A DNA stretch of 64,000 nt from Emticicia sp. BO119 (GTDB lineage: Bacteria > Bacteroidota > Bacteroidia > Cytophagales > Spirosomataceae). Positions 17,822-26,067 of this stretch are shown piece by piece. The stretch covers positions 62,001-126,000 of the forward strand of contig NZ_JACETV010000006.1 of assembly GCF_013912375.1 (NCBI RefSeq), read 5' to 3'. Below the pieces are notes generated by a model that was given only the letters and a program-made list of their open reading frames with translations, was not told where the DNA came from and made no database searches. Each line of letters begins with the position of its first letter. The first letter of the stretch is position 1. A program made the translations under genes and the position numbers.

Positions 17822-17845
17822 AATACCCATTTCAGGGTATTTTTT
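17822..17845 (+). terminator. Hairpin with T tract, no obvious gene upstream
   Basis: AATACCC (17822-17828) pairs with GGGTATT (17835-17841), followed by TTTT. It reads as a plus-strand terminator, but the nearest plus-strand gene ended 440 bp earlier. Confidence 0.35.
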
Positions 17846-17855
17846 ATAAATGTTA

Positions 17856-17871
17856 TCCGTACTAGTACGGA
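17856..17871. repeat. 16-bp perfect palindrome
   Basis: TCCGTACTAGTACGGA is a perfect inverted repeat 5 bp beyond the stop of the response regulator gene. It could be part of a weak terminator or a protein-binding site. Confidence 0.4.
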
Positions 17872-17876
17872 GTAGG

Positions 17877-18521
17877 TTAAATAAGTTTTCTTTCTACAGC
17901 GTATTTAATTAAACCAACTATGGTTTTTGTATTGGTTTTGCGATAGATATTTTTCCTGTGTGTTTCTACCGTTCTTTCCGAAATATACAATTGCTTGGCA
18001 ATATCGGCATTAGAAAATTCCTGGGCTATCAGTTTCAGTATCTCAATCTCTCTGTCTGTCAGCCGATAGGTTTCCTCCTCCAGATCGTTTCGGTTAGCAA
18101 GACTTCTCAAAATCTCATTTGATACTTCTCTGCTGAAATAAACATTTCCTTTAGAAACTTCATTAATCGCCTCAATTAATTCTCCTCTACCTATTGTTTT
18201 CAGTATAAACCCTGATATACCGGCATCCATCAGATCATGCACGATCGATACATCATAAGAAACCGACAGCGCTAATACTTTCACATCCGGAAAATCCTTC
18301 TTAACCTTTTGTGTAAGCTCTATACCTGTCATTTTAGGCATATACAAATCTGTCAACAAAATATCAACCGGATTATGCGTTAAATATGACAAGGCCAGTT
18401 TGCCGTCTAATAATTTACCGACTACCTCAAAATTATCGACGTCCTGAAGCATGGCTTCAATACCATCTATCAATATCTGATGATCGTCAACAATAAGGAT
18501 TTTGAGTTTGGCGGCAGTCAT
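17877..18521 (-). CDS. NarL/LuxR-type response regulator
   Basis: 214 residues. The receiver domain (about 5-125) has acidic pair D12-D13 and phosphoacceptor D58 in ILLTDLYMP. The C-terminal LuxR-type HTH (about 148-210) contains LTDREIEILKLIAQEFSNADIAKQL and SERTVETHRKNIYRKT. It would be phosphorylated by the kinase encoded immediately upstream (start and stop codons overlap as ATGA) and then activate transcription; targets unknown. Confidence 0.95.
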   Translation of the reverse strand: MTAAKLKILIVDDHQILIDGIEAMLQDVDNFEVVGKLLDGKLALSYLTHNPVDILLTDLYMPKMTGIELTQKVKKDFPDVKVLALSVSYDVSIVHDLMDAGISGFILKTIGRGELIEAINEVSKGNVYFSREVSNEILRSLANRNDLEEETYRLTDREIEILKLIAQEFSNADIAKQLYISERTVETHRKNIYRKTNTKTIVGLIKYAVERKLI

Positions 18522-20479
18522 TTAGCGTTAATCAAGGGGATTTCAACAATTACACTTGTTCCTCTCCCGATTGCAGAATCAAAATTAACACTTCCGTTCA
18601 AATATTCCACTCTTGTAGCTACATTTTTAATTCCAATCCCATGGTTCTTCGCATCTTTCGTATCAAACCCTTTCCCATTGTCTTCCACCACCAAAACCAG
18701 TTCGCTCTCGTGCTTTACTAATTCAATACTTACCTTTGATGCTTCAGAATGCCGTATAATATTACTCAGAATTTCCTGCACAACCCGATAGAGCATTGTC
18801 TCAGTTTTTTCATTCAGTCTTTCTTTAATACCAATAATTTGTAATTCTATTTGTAAAACACCCAAAGCATTGATTTTGTTAACAAATTGTTTTAGAGCTG
18901 TCGATAAACCTAATTTAGTTAATGCTCCGGGCATCATATTATGAGATATTTCCCTTATTTCTTTGATGCTCTCTTCCAATAAATCCAAAGAGTTTTGTAT
19001 ATGCTCGTTTTCATCTTTCTTCTTGGCTAAAAAATTTCCTAAGGCCATTCGGGCTGCCGCAAGCATTTGCCCGATTCCATCGTGTAAATCACGTGCTATT
19101 CTGACTCTTTCTCTGTCTTCAGCTTCAAGTATCGCTTCAGTTCGTTGTTGTTGAGCCTGCGTTTTTTCTAAGAAAAGTCTTTCTGCTGTATCTTGCATGG
19201 CCTTTAACCGATACGCTAATAATACCATTAATACTACTATTTCTATAATAAACGCACCCGCAAAATATTCTATCTCTACAAGGCGTGTACCATTAATAAC
19301 TTCGTAATTGCCCAATGCTGAATGAAAGACAATAGTGGCAATAGGAAGGTTTGCTAAAAGAAAATAAAATGCTTCTTTGGCAAAGTGCTGAATCACAATA
19401 CAATAAATAGCCCCAAAAATCACATATAGTGTCGGAAACCAGAACACCACACTCAAAATACCACTAATAAGTGAGCTATTGTTCTGAAAGAGGGTATCTT
19501 TTAAAGAAAGGTGATCAAGATATAAAAACAGAAGCATAAAAATCAGCACCCCAATTAATATCCATGTCATATAATTGAAAAACGAAGTTTTCAGTAAGTC
19601 CCAGCGAAGGTATTTTCTTATAAATAGTAGACCTGAGATCAGAAACAAAAGCGAGCAGACATACCGCAATCGGTTTCCTGTTACTCCAAACGACCCATCA
19701 ACATAAAACCGGATAAAATATCCTTGTGTAGTGCAAATAAATCCTATCGCCATTAATACATAAACCCCATAAAAAAAATAGAGCATATCTTTAAACGCAA
19801 ATAGCAGAAGAAAGGAAAAGAAAACAACAAATAATAATATACCAATCACGAATCCCCATGTATGATAGTCAGCCGAATAATAGTAATAATCAAAGGCATT
19901 CCGCTCCCAAACTGTTATTGGTACCCAGATAGACCCTACTTCTTTGCGGAGCTTGAGATAGCAGGTAATCTCCTGGTTCGCCTTTAGTGCAATAGGGAAA
20001 ATAAAATTTCTGTGTTTGACAGGCCTGTCTAATTGAGGAGTATCCCATGAGAGGTACTGCACATTTAATATTTTATTGTCTTCAACGGCATAAAATCGTC
20101 CCTCATCATAAAGCGGTGTGGGTAATTCCACAACAAAGGTCTGATTAATATTGGTAGCATTCTTCAGCCTGAATTTAAACCAGTAAGGATTGCCTTTGGC
20201 CCAGAAAGTGGGGGCATTACCATTAGCCTTTTTAAAGGCAAAGTTCCTGGGAAACTCTAATATTTTCTCTAAAGTAAGTGCATGGCTTTTATCCTGAAGA
20301 TACATCAGCCCCAAAGGCATATACTGTTTTTGCCAGTTCCCATTATAGATTATTCTGAGAACCCCAGTTGTATCCTGAGCCGTAATTGTAGAACTAACCA
20401 GGCTCAAGACAAAAACACATAAGAGTTTGCGTACCAGACAATAGGATTGGGTTAACCTTATCATGGCTGGCGACTTCAT
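18518..20479 (-). CDS. Seven-TM (7TMR-DISM) sensor histidine kinase
   Basis: 653 residues from the chosen start at 20479; an in-frame ATG at 20521 overlaps the previous gene and another at 20464 is possible. A signal peptide (to about SSTITAQ) precedes a periplasmic beta-sandwich 7TMR-DISMED2 domain, seven transmembrane helices and a short coiled coil. The kinase core is HisKA_3 type, with phosphoacceptor histidine in RIARDLHDGIGQ (about residue 466). ATP-binding boxes are EILSNIIRHS (N), VVEDNGKGFD (G1) and GRGTSVIVEIPL (G2/3). It partners the overlapping regulator gene. The upstream gene stops 4 bp before the start, so all three genes should be one operon. The ligand is unknown; DISMED2 domains often resemble carbohydrate-binding folds. 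Confidence 0.93.
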   Translation of the reverse strand: MKSPAMIRLTQSYCLVRKLLCVFVLSLVSSTITAQDTTGVLRIIYNGNWQKQYMPLGLMYLQDKSHALTLEKILEFPRNFAFKKANGNAPTFWAKGNPYWFKFRLKNATNINQTFVVELPTPLYDEGRFYAVEDNKILNVQYLSWDTPQLDRPVKHRNFIFPIALKANQEITCYLKLRKEVGSIWVPITVWERNAFDYYYYSADYHTWGFVIGILLFVVFFSFLLLFAFKDMLYFFYGVYVLMAIGFICTTQGYFIRFYVDGSFGVTGNRLRYVCSLLFLISGLLFIRKYLRWDLLKTSFFNYMTWILIGVLIFMLLFLYLDHLSLKDTLFQNNSSLISGILSVVFWFPTLYVIFGAIYCIVIQHFAKEAFYFLLANLPIATIVFHSALGNYEVINGTRLVEIEYFAGAFIIEIVVLMVLLAYRLKAMQDTAERLFLEKTQAQQQRTEAILEAEDRERVRIARDLHDGIGQMLAAARMALGNFLAKKKDENEHIQNSLDLLEESIKEIREISHNMMPGALTKLGLSTALKQFVNKINALGVLQIELQIIGIKERLNEKTETMLYRVVQEILSNIIRHSEASKVSIELVKHESELVLVVEDNGKGFDTKDAKNHGIGIKNVATRVEYLNGSVNFDSAIGRGTSVIVEIPLINAK

Positions 20480-20483
20480 ATCA

Positions 20484-21719
20484 TTAATGGAAGAATATAT
20501 AAGAAACAACAATCGCTGCAACTACTCCTGCCAGATCAGCCAATAACCCTGCAACCAAAGTATAACGAGTATGCTTGATACTGACAGAACCAAAATACAA
20601 GGCCAGTATATAAAGAATGGTATCCGAACAAGCCTGAAATACACATGACAAACGACCAACGAAAGAATCGGCACCATAGGTTTTCATGGCATCAATCATC
20701 ATGGCTCTTGAGCCGCTACCACTCAAAGGGTGCATCAACGCTGTTGGCAAAGCATCAGTAAAATCGGTATTGATACCTGTAAGCCCAATTACCCATTTCA
20801 TGCCATCTACAATATAAGTTAAAGCACCGCAATTCCTAAAAACGCTGATAGCCACTAACATACCTACCAGATAGGGCATAACTTTTACAGATGTTTCAAA
20901 TCCACTCTTCGCTCCATCTATAAAAGCCGAAAATATATCTACTTTCTTATACATTGCCCCTCCAACAAAACCTACAATGAAAATGAATAAAATCATATTA
21001 CTCACAACTTTAGAAGTAGTCTCAATTTCTTCTTTTGACAATCGGGCAAAATACCAGATTACAAACCCGATGAATGCTGTAACACCTAATAACCAGGATA
21101 ACAAGGTTCTATCAAAGAAATTAATACGTTGCTTTATACCAACAAACAACATTCCGGTAAGAGTAGCTACATAAACAGATATGAGCGCGGGGATAAAAAT
21201 ATCCGATGGGTCGGCGGCATTGTAGATGGCTCTTTGTGCCATTATACTTAAAGGTATCAGCACGGGGCCTGCACTGTGCAGTACCATAAACATTATCTGG
21301 GCATTGGTGGCAGTATCTTTATTGGGGTTCAGTTCCTGCAAACTTTGCATAGCCTTCAAACCAAATGGGGTAGCGGCATTATCTAAACCCAACATATTGG
21401 CCGAAAAATTCATAATCATTTGCCCGTTGGCTGGGTGATCTTTTGGAACTTCAGGAAACAGTTTACTAAAAAACGGTGCAATGATTTTAGCCAATCTTCT
21501 GATAACCCCTGCCTCCTCTCCTACTTTCAGAATACCCAGAAAAAAAGTCATTACCCCGGCTAATGGCAAGGCTATATCCATTACAGCAGATTCAGCAGAT
21601 TTAAACATCCCGTCCACTATCAGTTTAAATATCTCGGTGTCGCCTGTAAAAATGAGTTTGATTAGCGCAATAACAAATGCAATAAGAAAAAATGCTACCC
21701 AAATGTAGTTTAATGCCAT
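20484..21719 (-). CDS. Nucleoside-recognition (GATE) membrane protein, SpmA-SpmB fusion
   Basis: 411 residues, around ten hydrophobic helices. The N-terminal half (about 1-200) resembles spore maturation protein SpmA (SAESAVMDIALPLAGVMTFFLGILKV, GLDNAATPFGLKAMQ), and the C-terminal half (about 225-411) resembles SpmB (PYLVGMLVAISVFRNCG, LPTALMHPLSGSGSRAMMIDAM, FQACSDTILYILALYFG). These are separate proteins in Bacillus; a single fused protein is common outside Firmicutes. The helical Gate domains are related to nucleoside transporters, but the substrate is not established and sporulation does not occur in this phylum. It heads the operon with the kinase and regulator. Confidence 0.88.
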   Translation of the reverse strand: MALNYIWVAFFLIAFVIALIKLIFTGDTEIFKLIVDGMFKSAESAVMDIALPLAGVMTFFLGILKVGEEAGVIRRLAKIIAPFFSKLFPEVPKDHPANGQMIMNFSANMLGLDNAATPFGLKAMQSLQELNPNKDTATNAQIMFMVLHSAGPVLIPLSIMAQRAIYNAADPSDIFIPALISVYVATLTGMLFVGIKQRINFFDRTLLSWLLGVTAFIGFVIWYFARLSKEEIETTSKVVSNMILFIFIVGFVGGAMYKKVDIFSAFIDGAKSGFETSVKVMPYLVGMLVAISVFRNCGALTYIVDGMKWVIGLTGINTDFTDALPTALMHPLSGSGSRAMMIDAMKTYGADSFVGRLSCVFQACSDTILYILALYFGSVSIKHTRYTLVAGLLADLAGVVAAIVVSYIFFH

Positions 21720-21826
21720 AAATTTGAGATTTTAGGGTTAGATTTGCCAGTAAGATATTAACAAACCTTATTTATATAATAGGTTTTCTGTTTAAAACGC
21801 CAATTTACACATAACAAACTATTTCT

Positions 21827-22597
21827 ATGGCAAAACTAAAGCTAATTTTAGGAATCTTTACTATTGTACTTTTCATTGCAAGTTGTACTACTCAAAACAA
21901 AACCGAAACCGCAGACAGCATTAAGGTCGATTCAAGCCAGATAATAAAGGATACTGTAGTAAAGATAGACGATTATAAAATTCCTGAATTAGAACAAAGA
22001 ATGATAGACCAGGGTCTGGTGAATTTACAGACTATTGACTCAACTATCATGGTGGAATTGAAATATTCAACAACTGATAATTTTGTTCATACAGATGTAT
22101 ATGGAGATTTGACACGTGCTTATATGCAGCAGAAGCCTGCTGAAATGCTTGCCAAAGCCAGCAAAATCTTGCAAAGCAAATACCCTGATTATCGATTGCT
22201 GGTTTATGATAGCTCCCGCCCGTTGGCTATTCAACGGAAATTCTGGGCATTACTTGATACAGTTCCACCAGTTAAAAGGGCTGATTTTGTGGCTAATCCA
22301 GAAGAGGGTTCAATTCATAATTTTGGTTCAGCGGTTGATTTGACTGTTTATGATACAGCTACTCAGAAGCCTTTGGATATGGGTACAAAATATGATTATT
22401 TCGGTGATCTGGCCTACCCTATTTACGAAGACCAGATGCTAAAAGAAGGAAAACTAACCAAAGAACAGATTGCTAACAGATTAGTATTGCGCAATGCTAT
22501 GCAGCAAGCAGGTTATATGCGTATAGACAGTGAGTGGTGGCATTTCAATGCACTCTCTCGTGCCAAAGCCAAAGAATTATATAAGATTATTGAATAA
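21827..22597 (+). CDS. VanX/DdpX-like D-Ala-D-Ala dipeptidase, lipoprotein
   Basis: 256 residues. A lipoprotein signal (FIASC, Cys20) is followed by a short linker and an M15D domain. Zinc and catalytic residues are recognisable as SIHNFGSAVDL (the SxHxxGxAxD motif, His and Asp ligands) and the C-terminal EWWHF (catalytic glutamate and third zinc histidine). YDSSRPLAIQRKFW corresponds to the conserved YR/S-RP region. The enzyme would hydrolyse D-alanyl-D-alanine in the periplasm, salvaging peptidoglycan dipeptide instead of conferring vancomycin resistance; no vanH/vanA genes are near. The Crp-type regulator gene follows by 30 bp. Confidence 0.9.
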   Translation: MAKLKLILGIFTIVLFIASCTTQNKTETADSIKVDSSQIIKDTVVKIDDYKIPELEQRMIDQGLVNLQTIDSTIMVELKYSTTDNFVHTDVYGDLTRAYMQQKPAEMLAKASKILQSKYPDYRLLVYDSSRPLAIQRKFWALLDTVPPVKRADFVANPEEGSIHNFGSAVDLTVYDTATQKPLDMGTKYDYFGDLAYPIYEDQMLKEGKLTKEQIANRLVLRNAMQQAGYMRIDSEWWHFNALSRAKAKELYKIIE

Positions 22598-22627
22598 AAC
22601 TTCTATCTTCTATAGCATCTCAAATAC

Positions 22628-23206
22628 ATGTTTGAAGAGATTAATGCCTATATAAACCGATACACGCTTTGTGATGTTGAGGAAGTAAAGTTCTTTAACT
22701 CCATCCTTCAACATAAAACGGTTGCGAAGAAAACATTTCTATTGCAAGAGGGTGAAATATGCAAGTTTGAAGCATTTATTAGAAAAGGGTGTATCCGTAC
22801 CTATTATATAGACCACAAAGGCGCGGAAGTAACTTTGCAGTTTGCCATTGAAAACTGGTGGGTAAGTGATATTGCCAGTTTTCATGAACAAAAGCCAAGC
22901 CGGATGTTTATTGAAACATTAGAAGATTGTGAGCTCTTCCTCCTATCACCTGAAACAAAAGAAAAACTCTTGAGGCAAGTTCCTAAATTTGAACGAATGT
23001 TCAGATTGATGGTACAACGCAATCTTACCCGTTTGCAGGAGCGCCTCTTTCAGACTATTGCTACTACGGCAGTAGAAAAATACCTTGATTTCATAGAGCG
23101 CTACCCCACTATTCCGCAAAGAGTAGCACAACACTATATCGCCTCTTATCTGGGTTTTTCGCCTGAGTTTTTGAGTAAGGTCAGAACCAAACTGGCGAAG
23201 AAATAA
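22628..23206 (+). CDS. Crp/Fnr-family transcriptional regulator
   Basis: 192 residues: an N-terminal cyclic-nucleotide-binding-type beta barrel (about 15-120; FLLQEGEICKFEAFIRKGCIRTYY, ISDI-type loop in WWVSDIASF) and a short C-terminal helical region (VAQHYIASYLGFSPEFLSKVRTKL) acting as winged helix. The usual cAMP-contacting residues are not evident, so it may bind another effector or none; this is the small Crp type very common in Bacteroidota. The 30-bp spacing to the dipeptidase gene suggests cotranscription. Confidence 0.88.
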   Translation: MFEEINAYINRYTLCDVEEVKFFNSILQHKTVAKKTFLLQEGEICKFEAFIRKGCIRTYYIDHKGAEVTLQFAIENWWVSDIASFHEQKPSRMFIETLEDCELFLLSPETKEKLLRQVPKFERMFRLMVQRNLTRLQERLFQTIATTAVEKYLDFIERYPTIPQRVAQHYIASYLGFSPEFLSKVRTKLAKK

Positions 23207-23361
23207 TAAATTCGAAATTTTTCTCAACTTATATTCTTAAATTCTTCATTTCTTGTCATAGTTCAATGTTTTTGAATTTTCAAGGGTGCAACTTTGTATC
23301 ATCAAATCAACAACAAAGGTGTTTAGATTTGAAACAAAGCATTTTTGCACTTAAAATAACT

Positions 23362-24306
23362 ATGACAATGGAAAATAAAATCTTAGGTATTCACCACATT
23401 ACAGCCATCGCAGGTGATGCCAAACGCAATTTCAATTTTTATACAAAAGTATTAGGCTTACGTTTCATCAAAAGAACCGTAAACTTTGATGACCCACAGA
23501 CTTACCACTTCTATTTTGGTGATGAAGAAGGTAATCCGGGTACTATTCTTACATTCTTTCCATGGGGAAATGCCGTAAGACAAGGTAAACGTGGCGCAGG
23601 TATGGCCACCGAAATTGGTTATGCAGTGCCCGAAGGAAGTCTGGATTTCTGGGTGGAGCGTTTCAAAAAATACAATGTAATCTATAACAAGCCATCTGAA
23701 AGGTTCGGCGAAAAATATCTGACTTTCCTCGACCCTGACGGTTTGAAACTGGAATTGATTGTACCTAAAACACCTGATACCAGAAAGCCTTATGAAACCG
23801 AAGAGGTAAAAGCTGAGGTTGCCACCAGAGGTTTTTATAATACTACTCTCACACTTAATGACATTAAGCCTACGGCATTGGTGTTAACAGAAGTGTTTGG
23901 TTATAGACTGATAGGCCAAGAAGCTAATCGTTACCGCTATGCAACAGATGCCGTAGCTACTGCCAATATTATTGATCTGGTTGAATTGCCAAATGAGGCC
24001 AGAGGTGTAGGGGCTGGTGGTACGGTGCATCATATTGCATTCAGAGTAAAAGATGATGCTACACAGATGGAGTTTCATGATAAAATCGAAAAATTAGGTT
24101 TTCATATTACACCACAGATAGACCGCAATTATTTCCACTCACTCTACTTCAGAGAACCAGGTGGGGTTTTATTTGAAATTGCTACTGACAATCCGGGCTT
24201 CACTGTCGATGAACCTTTAGAAGAATTAGGTACAAATCTGAAACTACCTGCACAGTATGAGCCTCGTAGAAAACAGATAGAAGAACACTTAGTAAAATTG
24301 GATTGA
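23362..24306 (+). CDS. Ring-cleaving dioxygenase, glyoxalase family (MhqO-like)
   Basis: 314 residues from MTMENKILGIHHITAIAGD; the frame is open from 23266, but that extension does not resemble the family. It has two vicinal-oxygen-chelate repeats: the first with GIHHITAIAGDA and FLDPDGLKLELIVP, the second with GTVHHIAFRVKDD and FREPGGVLFEIATD. These supply the His-His-Glu metal site. Relatives include Bacillus MhqO/MhqA/MhqE, which protect against quinones and other electrophiles. The next gene, an MhqD-like hydrolase, follows after 21 bp, matching the known mhq pairing. Confidence 0.9.
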   Translation: MTMENKILGIHHITAIAGDAKRNFNFYTKVLGLRFIKRTVNFDDPQTYHFYFGDEEGNPGTILTFFPWGNAVRQGKRGAGMATEIGYAVPEGSLDFWVERFKKYNVIYNKPSERFGEKYLTFLDPDGLKLELIVPKTPDTRKPYETEEVKAEVATRGFYNTTLTLNDIKPTALVLTEVFGYRLIGQEANRYRYATDAVATANIIDLVELPNEARGVGAGGTVHHIAFRVKDDATQMEFHDKIEKLGFHITPQIDRNYFHSLYFREPGGVLFEIATDNPGFTVDEPLEELGTNLKLPAQYEPRRKQIEEHLVKLD

Positions 24307-24310
24307 TTTA

Positions 24311-24320
24311 TAAAGGAGGA
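24311..24320 (+). promoter_or_regulatory. Strong Shine-Dalgarno sequence
   Basis: AAAGGAGGA stands 7 bp before the ATG at 24328. Such a perfect anti-16S match is unusual among the genes of this window, where most starts have no recognisable ribosome binding site. Confidence 0.7.
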
Positions 24321-24327
24321 ATGTAAA

Positions 24328-24966
24328 ATGGATTTTCAAGAATTAAAATATATTTATCAGCCAGCCAAAAATGCAGGAGCAAATACCCTTTTGCTCCTGC
24401 ATGGAACCGGCGGTGATGAAAGAGACCTACTCCCTATTGCCAAAGAATTTGGCGAAGACCTCAATATTCTGAGTCTGAGAGGGAATGTATCAGAGAATGG
24501 CATGCCTCGTTTCTTCAGGCGTTCGGGTATGGGCATCTTTGATGAAAAGGATTTAACTTTTCGTACCCACGAAATGGTTGATTTCATCAAAGGATTAACT
24601 GAAACCGAGGGGTTTGATAGCACGAAGATCATTGCATTAGGCTACTCAAATGGAGCTAATATTGCAGGTAGTACATTGGTTTTGTATCCTGATTTTCTGG
24701 CAGGGGCTATTCTTTACAGACCCATGCAGCCTTTTAAGAATATTGAAACCGAAGTAAAAAACACAAATCATACGCCTGTGTTTATGAGTAATGGCATGGT
24801 TGACCCGACCGTAAAGCAGGCAGATACAGTAAAATATGTGAGTATTCTGAAAGATATAGGGTTTGATGTAGCTAATTATAATCTGTCAACAGGGCATCAT
24901 CTTACCAGAGAAGATTTGCAGCTATCGGTTGACTGGTATAAACAGCATTTTGTTAATAATCGTTAA
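24328..24966 (+). CDS. Alpha/beta-hydrolase, carboxylesterase (MhqD-like)
   Basis: 212 residues, one compact alpha/beta-hydrolase domain. It contains the oxyanion region LLLHGTGGDERDLL, the nucleophile elbow GYSNGAN (G-x-S-x-G), an aspartate in NGMVDPTV, and the histidine in LSTGHHLTRED, completing the Ser-Asp-His triad. It is the size and pattern of MhqD-type phospholipase/carboxylesterase proteins that accompany ring-cleaving dioxygenases. Cytosolic. Translation is probably driven by its own strong ribosome binding site. Confidence 0.9.
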   Translation: MDFQELKYIYQPAKNAGANTLLLLHGTGGDERDLLPIAKEFGEDLNILSLRGNVSENGMPRFFRRSGMGIFDEKDLTFRTHEMVDFIKGLTETEGFDSTKIIALGYSNGANIAGSTLVLYPDFLAGAILYRPMQPFKNIETEVKNTNHTPVFMSNGMVDPTVKQADTVKYVSILKDIGFDVANYNLSTGHHLTREDLQLSVDWYKQHFVNNR

Positions 24967-25017
24967 AAAGCAAAGGGATAATAGCCAGAGTATAGTATAG
25001 GGTTAAAATAGTTTTTT

Positions 25018-25025
25018 TAGATTTG
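25018..25025 (+). promoter_or_regulatory. -7 box for the glutaminyl cyclase gene
   Basis: TAGATTTG fits TAnnTTTG, 24 bp before the ATG at 25050, favouring that start over the ATG-less extension further upstream. Confidence 0.45.
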
Positions 25026-25049
25026 CGGAAAGATTCCTTAATCCCGATC

Positions 25050-25865
25050 ATGAATAAGAGACTATTCGGAACCTATATACTGGCTATTATCCTTTTTTCT
25101 TGTAATAACACTGAAAAATCCAGTGACACCACAAAAGAAGTTGCAAGCGTTCCCTTAATTCCGTTTAAACTGGTTAATACTTTCCCGCATGATACAACCG
25201 CCTTTACCGAGGGCTTTTTAGTTCATAACAATCAGCTATATGAAAGTACTGGTTCTCCAGATGAATTATCAGAAACATCATCGGCTATCGGTATTCTTGA
25301 TTTAAATACAGGGAAATTAAATACAAAGGTCACAATTGATAAGTCAAAATATTTTGGCGAAGGTATCACCATTCTGAATGATAAAATATATCAGTTAACC
25401 TGGAAATCAAAAACAGGCTTTGTATATGATTTAAAAAGTTTCAAAAAATTAAAGGATTTCACTTTCAGTAATAATGAAGGCTGGGGGCTTACTTCAGATG
25501 GCAAATATTTAATAATGAGCGATGGCACCTATAACCTTACTTATTTAGACCCCAATACATTAGCTGTCATAAAAACACTCCCCGTAAGAGAAAATGGTTA
25601 TGCAAAAGAACAGATAAATGAATTAGAGTATATCAAAGGCTTTATTTATGCAAATATCTGGCAGACAAACGAGATTATAAAGATTGACCCGGTAACCGGA
25701 AATGTAATGGCAAAAATAGACCTCAGAGCTTTAGCAACTGATGCCCTGACACAATATCCGAAATCTTTGGAAATGAATGGTATTGCTTTCGACTCAACAA
25801 ATAATAAAGTTTATGTTACCGGAAAAATGTGGCCAAAAGTCTATCAAATAGATTTTAGCCACTAA
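25050..25865 (+). CDS. Glutaminyl-peptide cyclotransferase, lipoprotein
   Basis: 271 residues from MNKRLFGTYILAIILFSC, a lipoprotein signal with lipobox LFSC. The mature part is a beta-propeller of the plant/bacterial (papaya-type) glutaminyl cyclase family: FPHDTTAFTEGFLVHNNQLYESTG near the start, LNDKIYQLTWK, EGWGLTSDGKYLIMSDG, and ELEYIKGFIYANIWQTNEI with the conserved NxW segment. It converts N-terminal glutamine of peptides or exported proteins to pyroglutamate in the periplasm. Monocistronic by its surroundings. Confidence 0.92.
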   Translation: MNKRLFGTYILAIILFSCNNTEKSSDTTKEVASVPLIPFKLVNTFPHDTTAFTEGFLVHNNQLYESTGSPDELSETSSAIGILDLNTGKLNTKVTIDKSKYFGEGITILNDKIYQLTWKSKTGFVYDLKSFKKLKDFTFSNNEGWGLTSDGKYLIMSDGTYNLTYLDPNTLAVIKTLPVRENGYAKEQINELEYIKGFIYANIWQTNEIIKIDPVTGNVMAKIDLRALATDALTQYPKSLEMNGIAFDSTNNKVYVTGKMWPKVYQIDFSH

Positions 25866-26015
25866 AAAATTTGAAGTAGTTTTGAGATTTTCTGAATAGA
25901 CTCAAAACTTGTAGAAAAAGCTATTTTACCTTTAGCAATCGGAACCTTTTGAAAATTTATTGGGCTTAATGATTTGTTTTCTAAAGATTTTAGTACAAAT
26001 TATTAGTTTTTTTCG

Positions 26016-26023
26016 TATCTTTG
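26016..26023 (+). promoter_or_regulatory. -7 box for the glycogen synthase-like gene
   Basis: TATCTTTG, followed by CA, is a strong match to the Bacteroidota -7 box, 44 bp before the ATG at 26068. Confidence 0.55.
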
Positions 26024-26067
26024 CATACTTTTTTGGAAGACACTCCCAATAAATTATTTTTATCGAT

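Noticed and set aside
21827-22597. Vancomycin resistance from the VanX-like gene
   Set aside because: No vanH or vanA ligase genes nearby; Gram-negative bacteria use this dipeptidase for D-Ala-D-Ala salvage.
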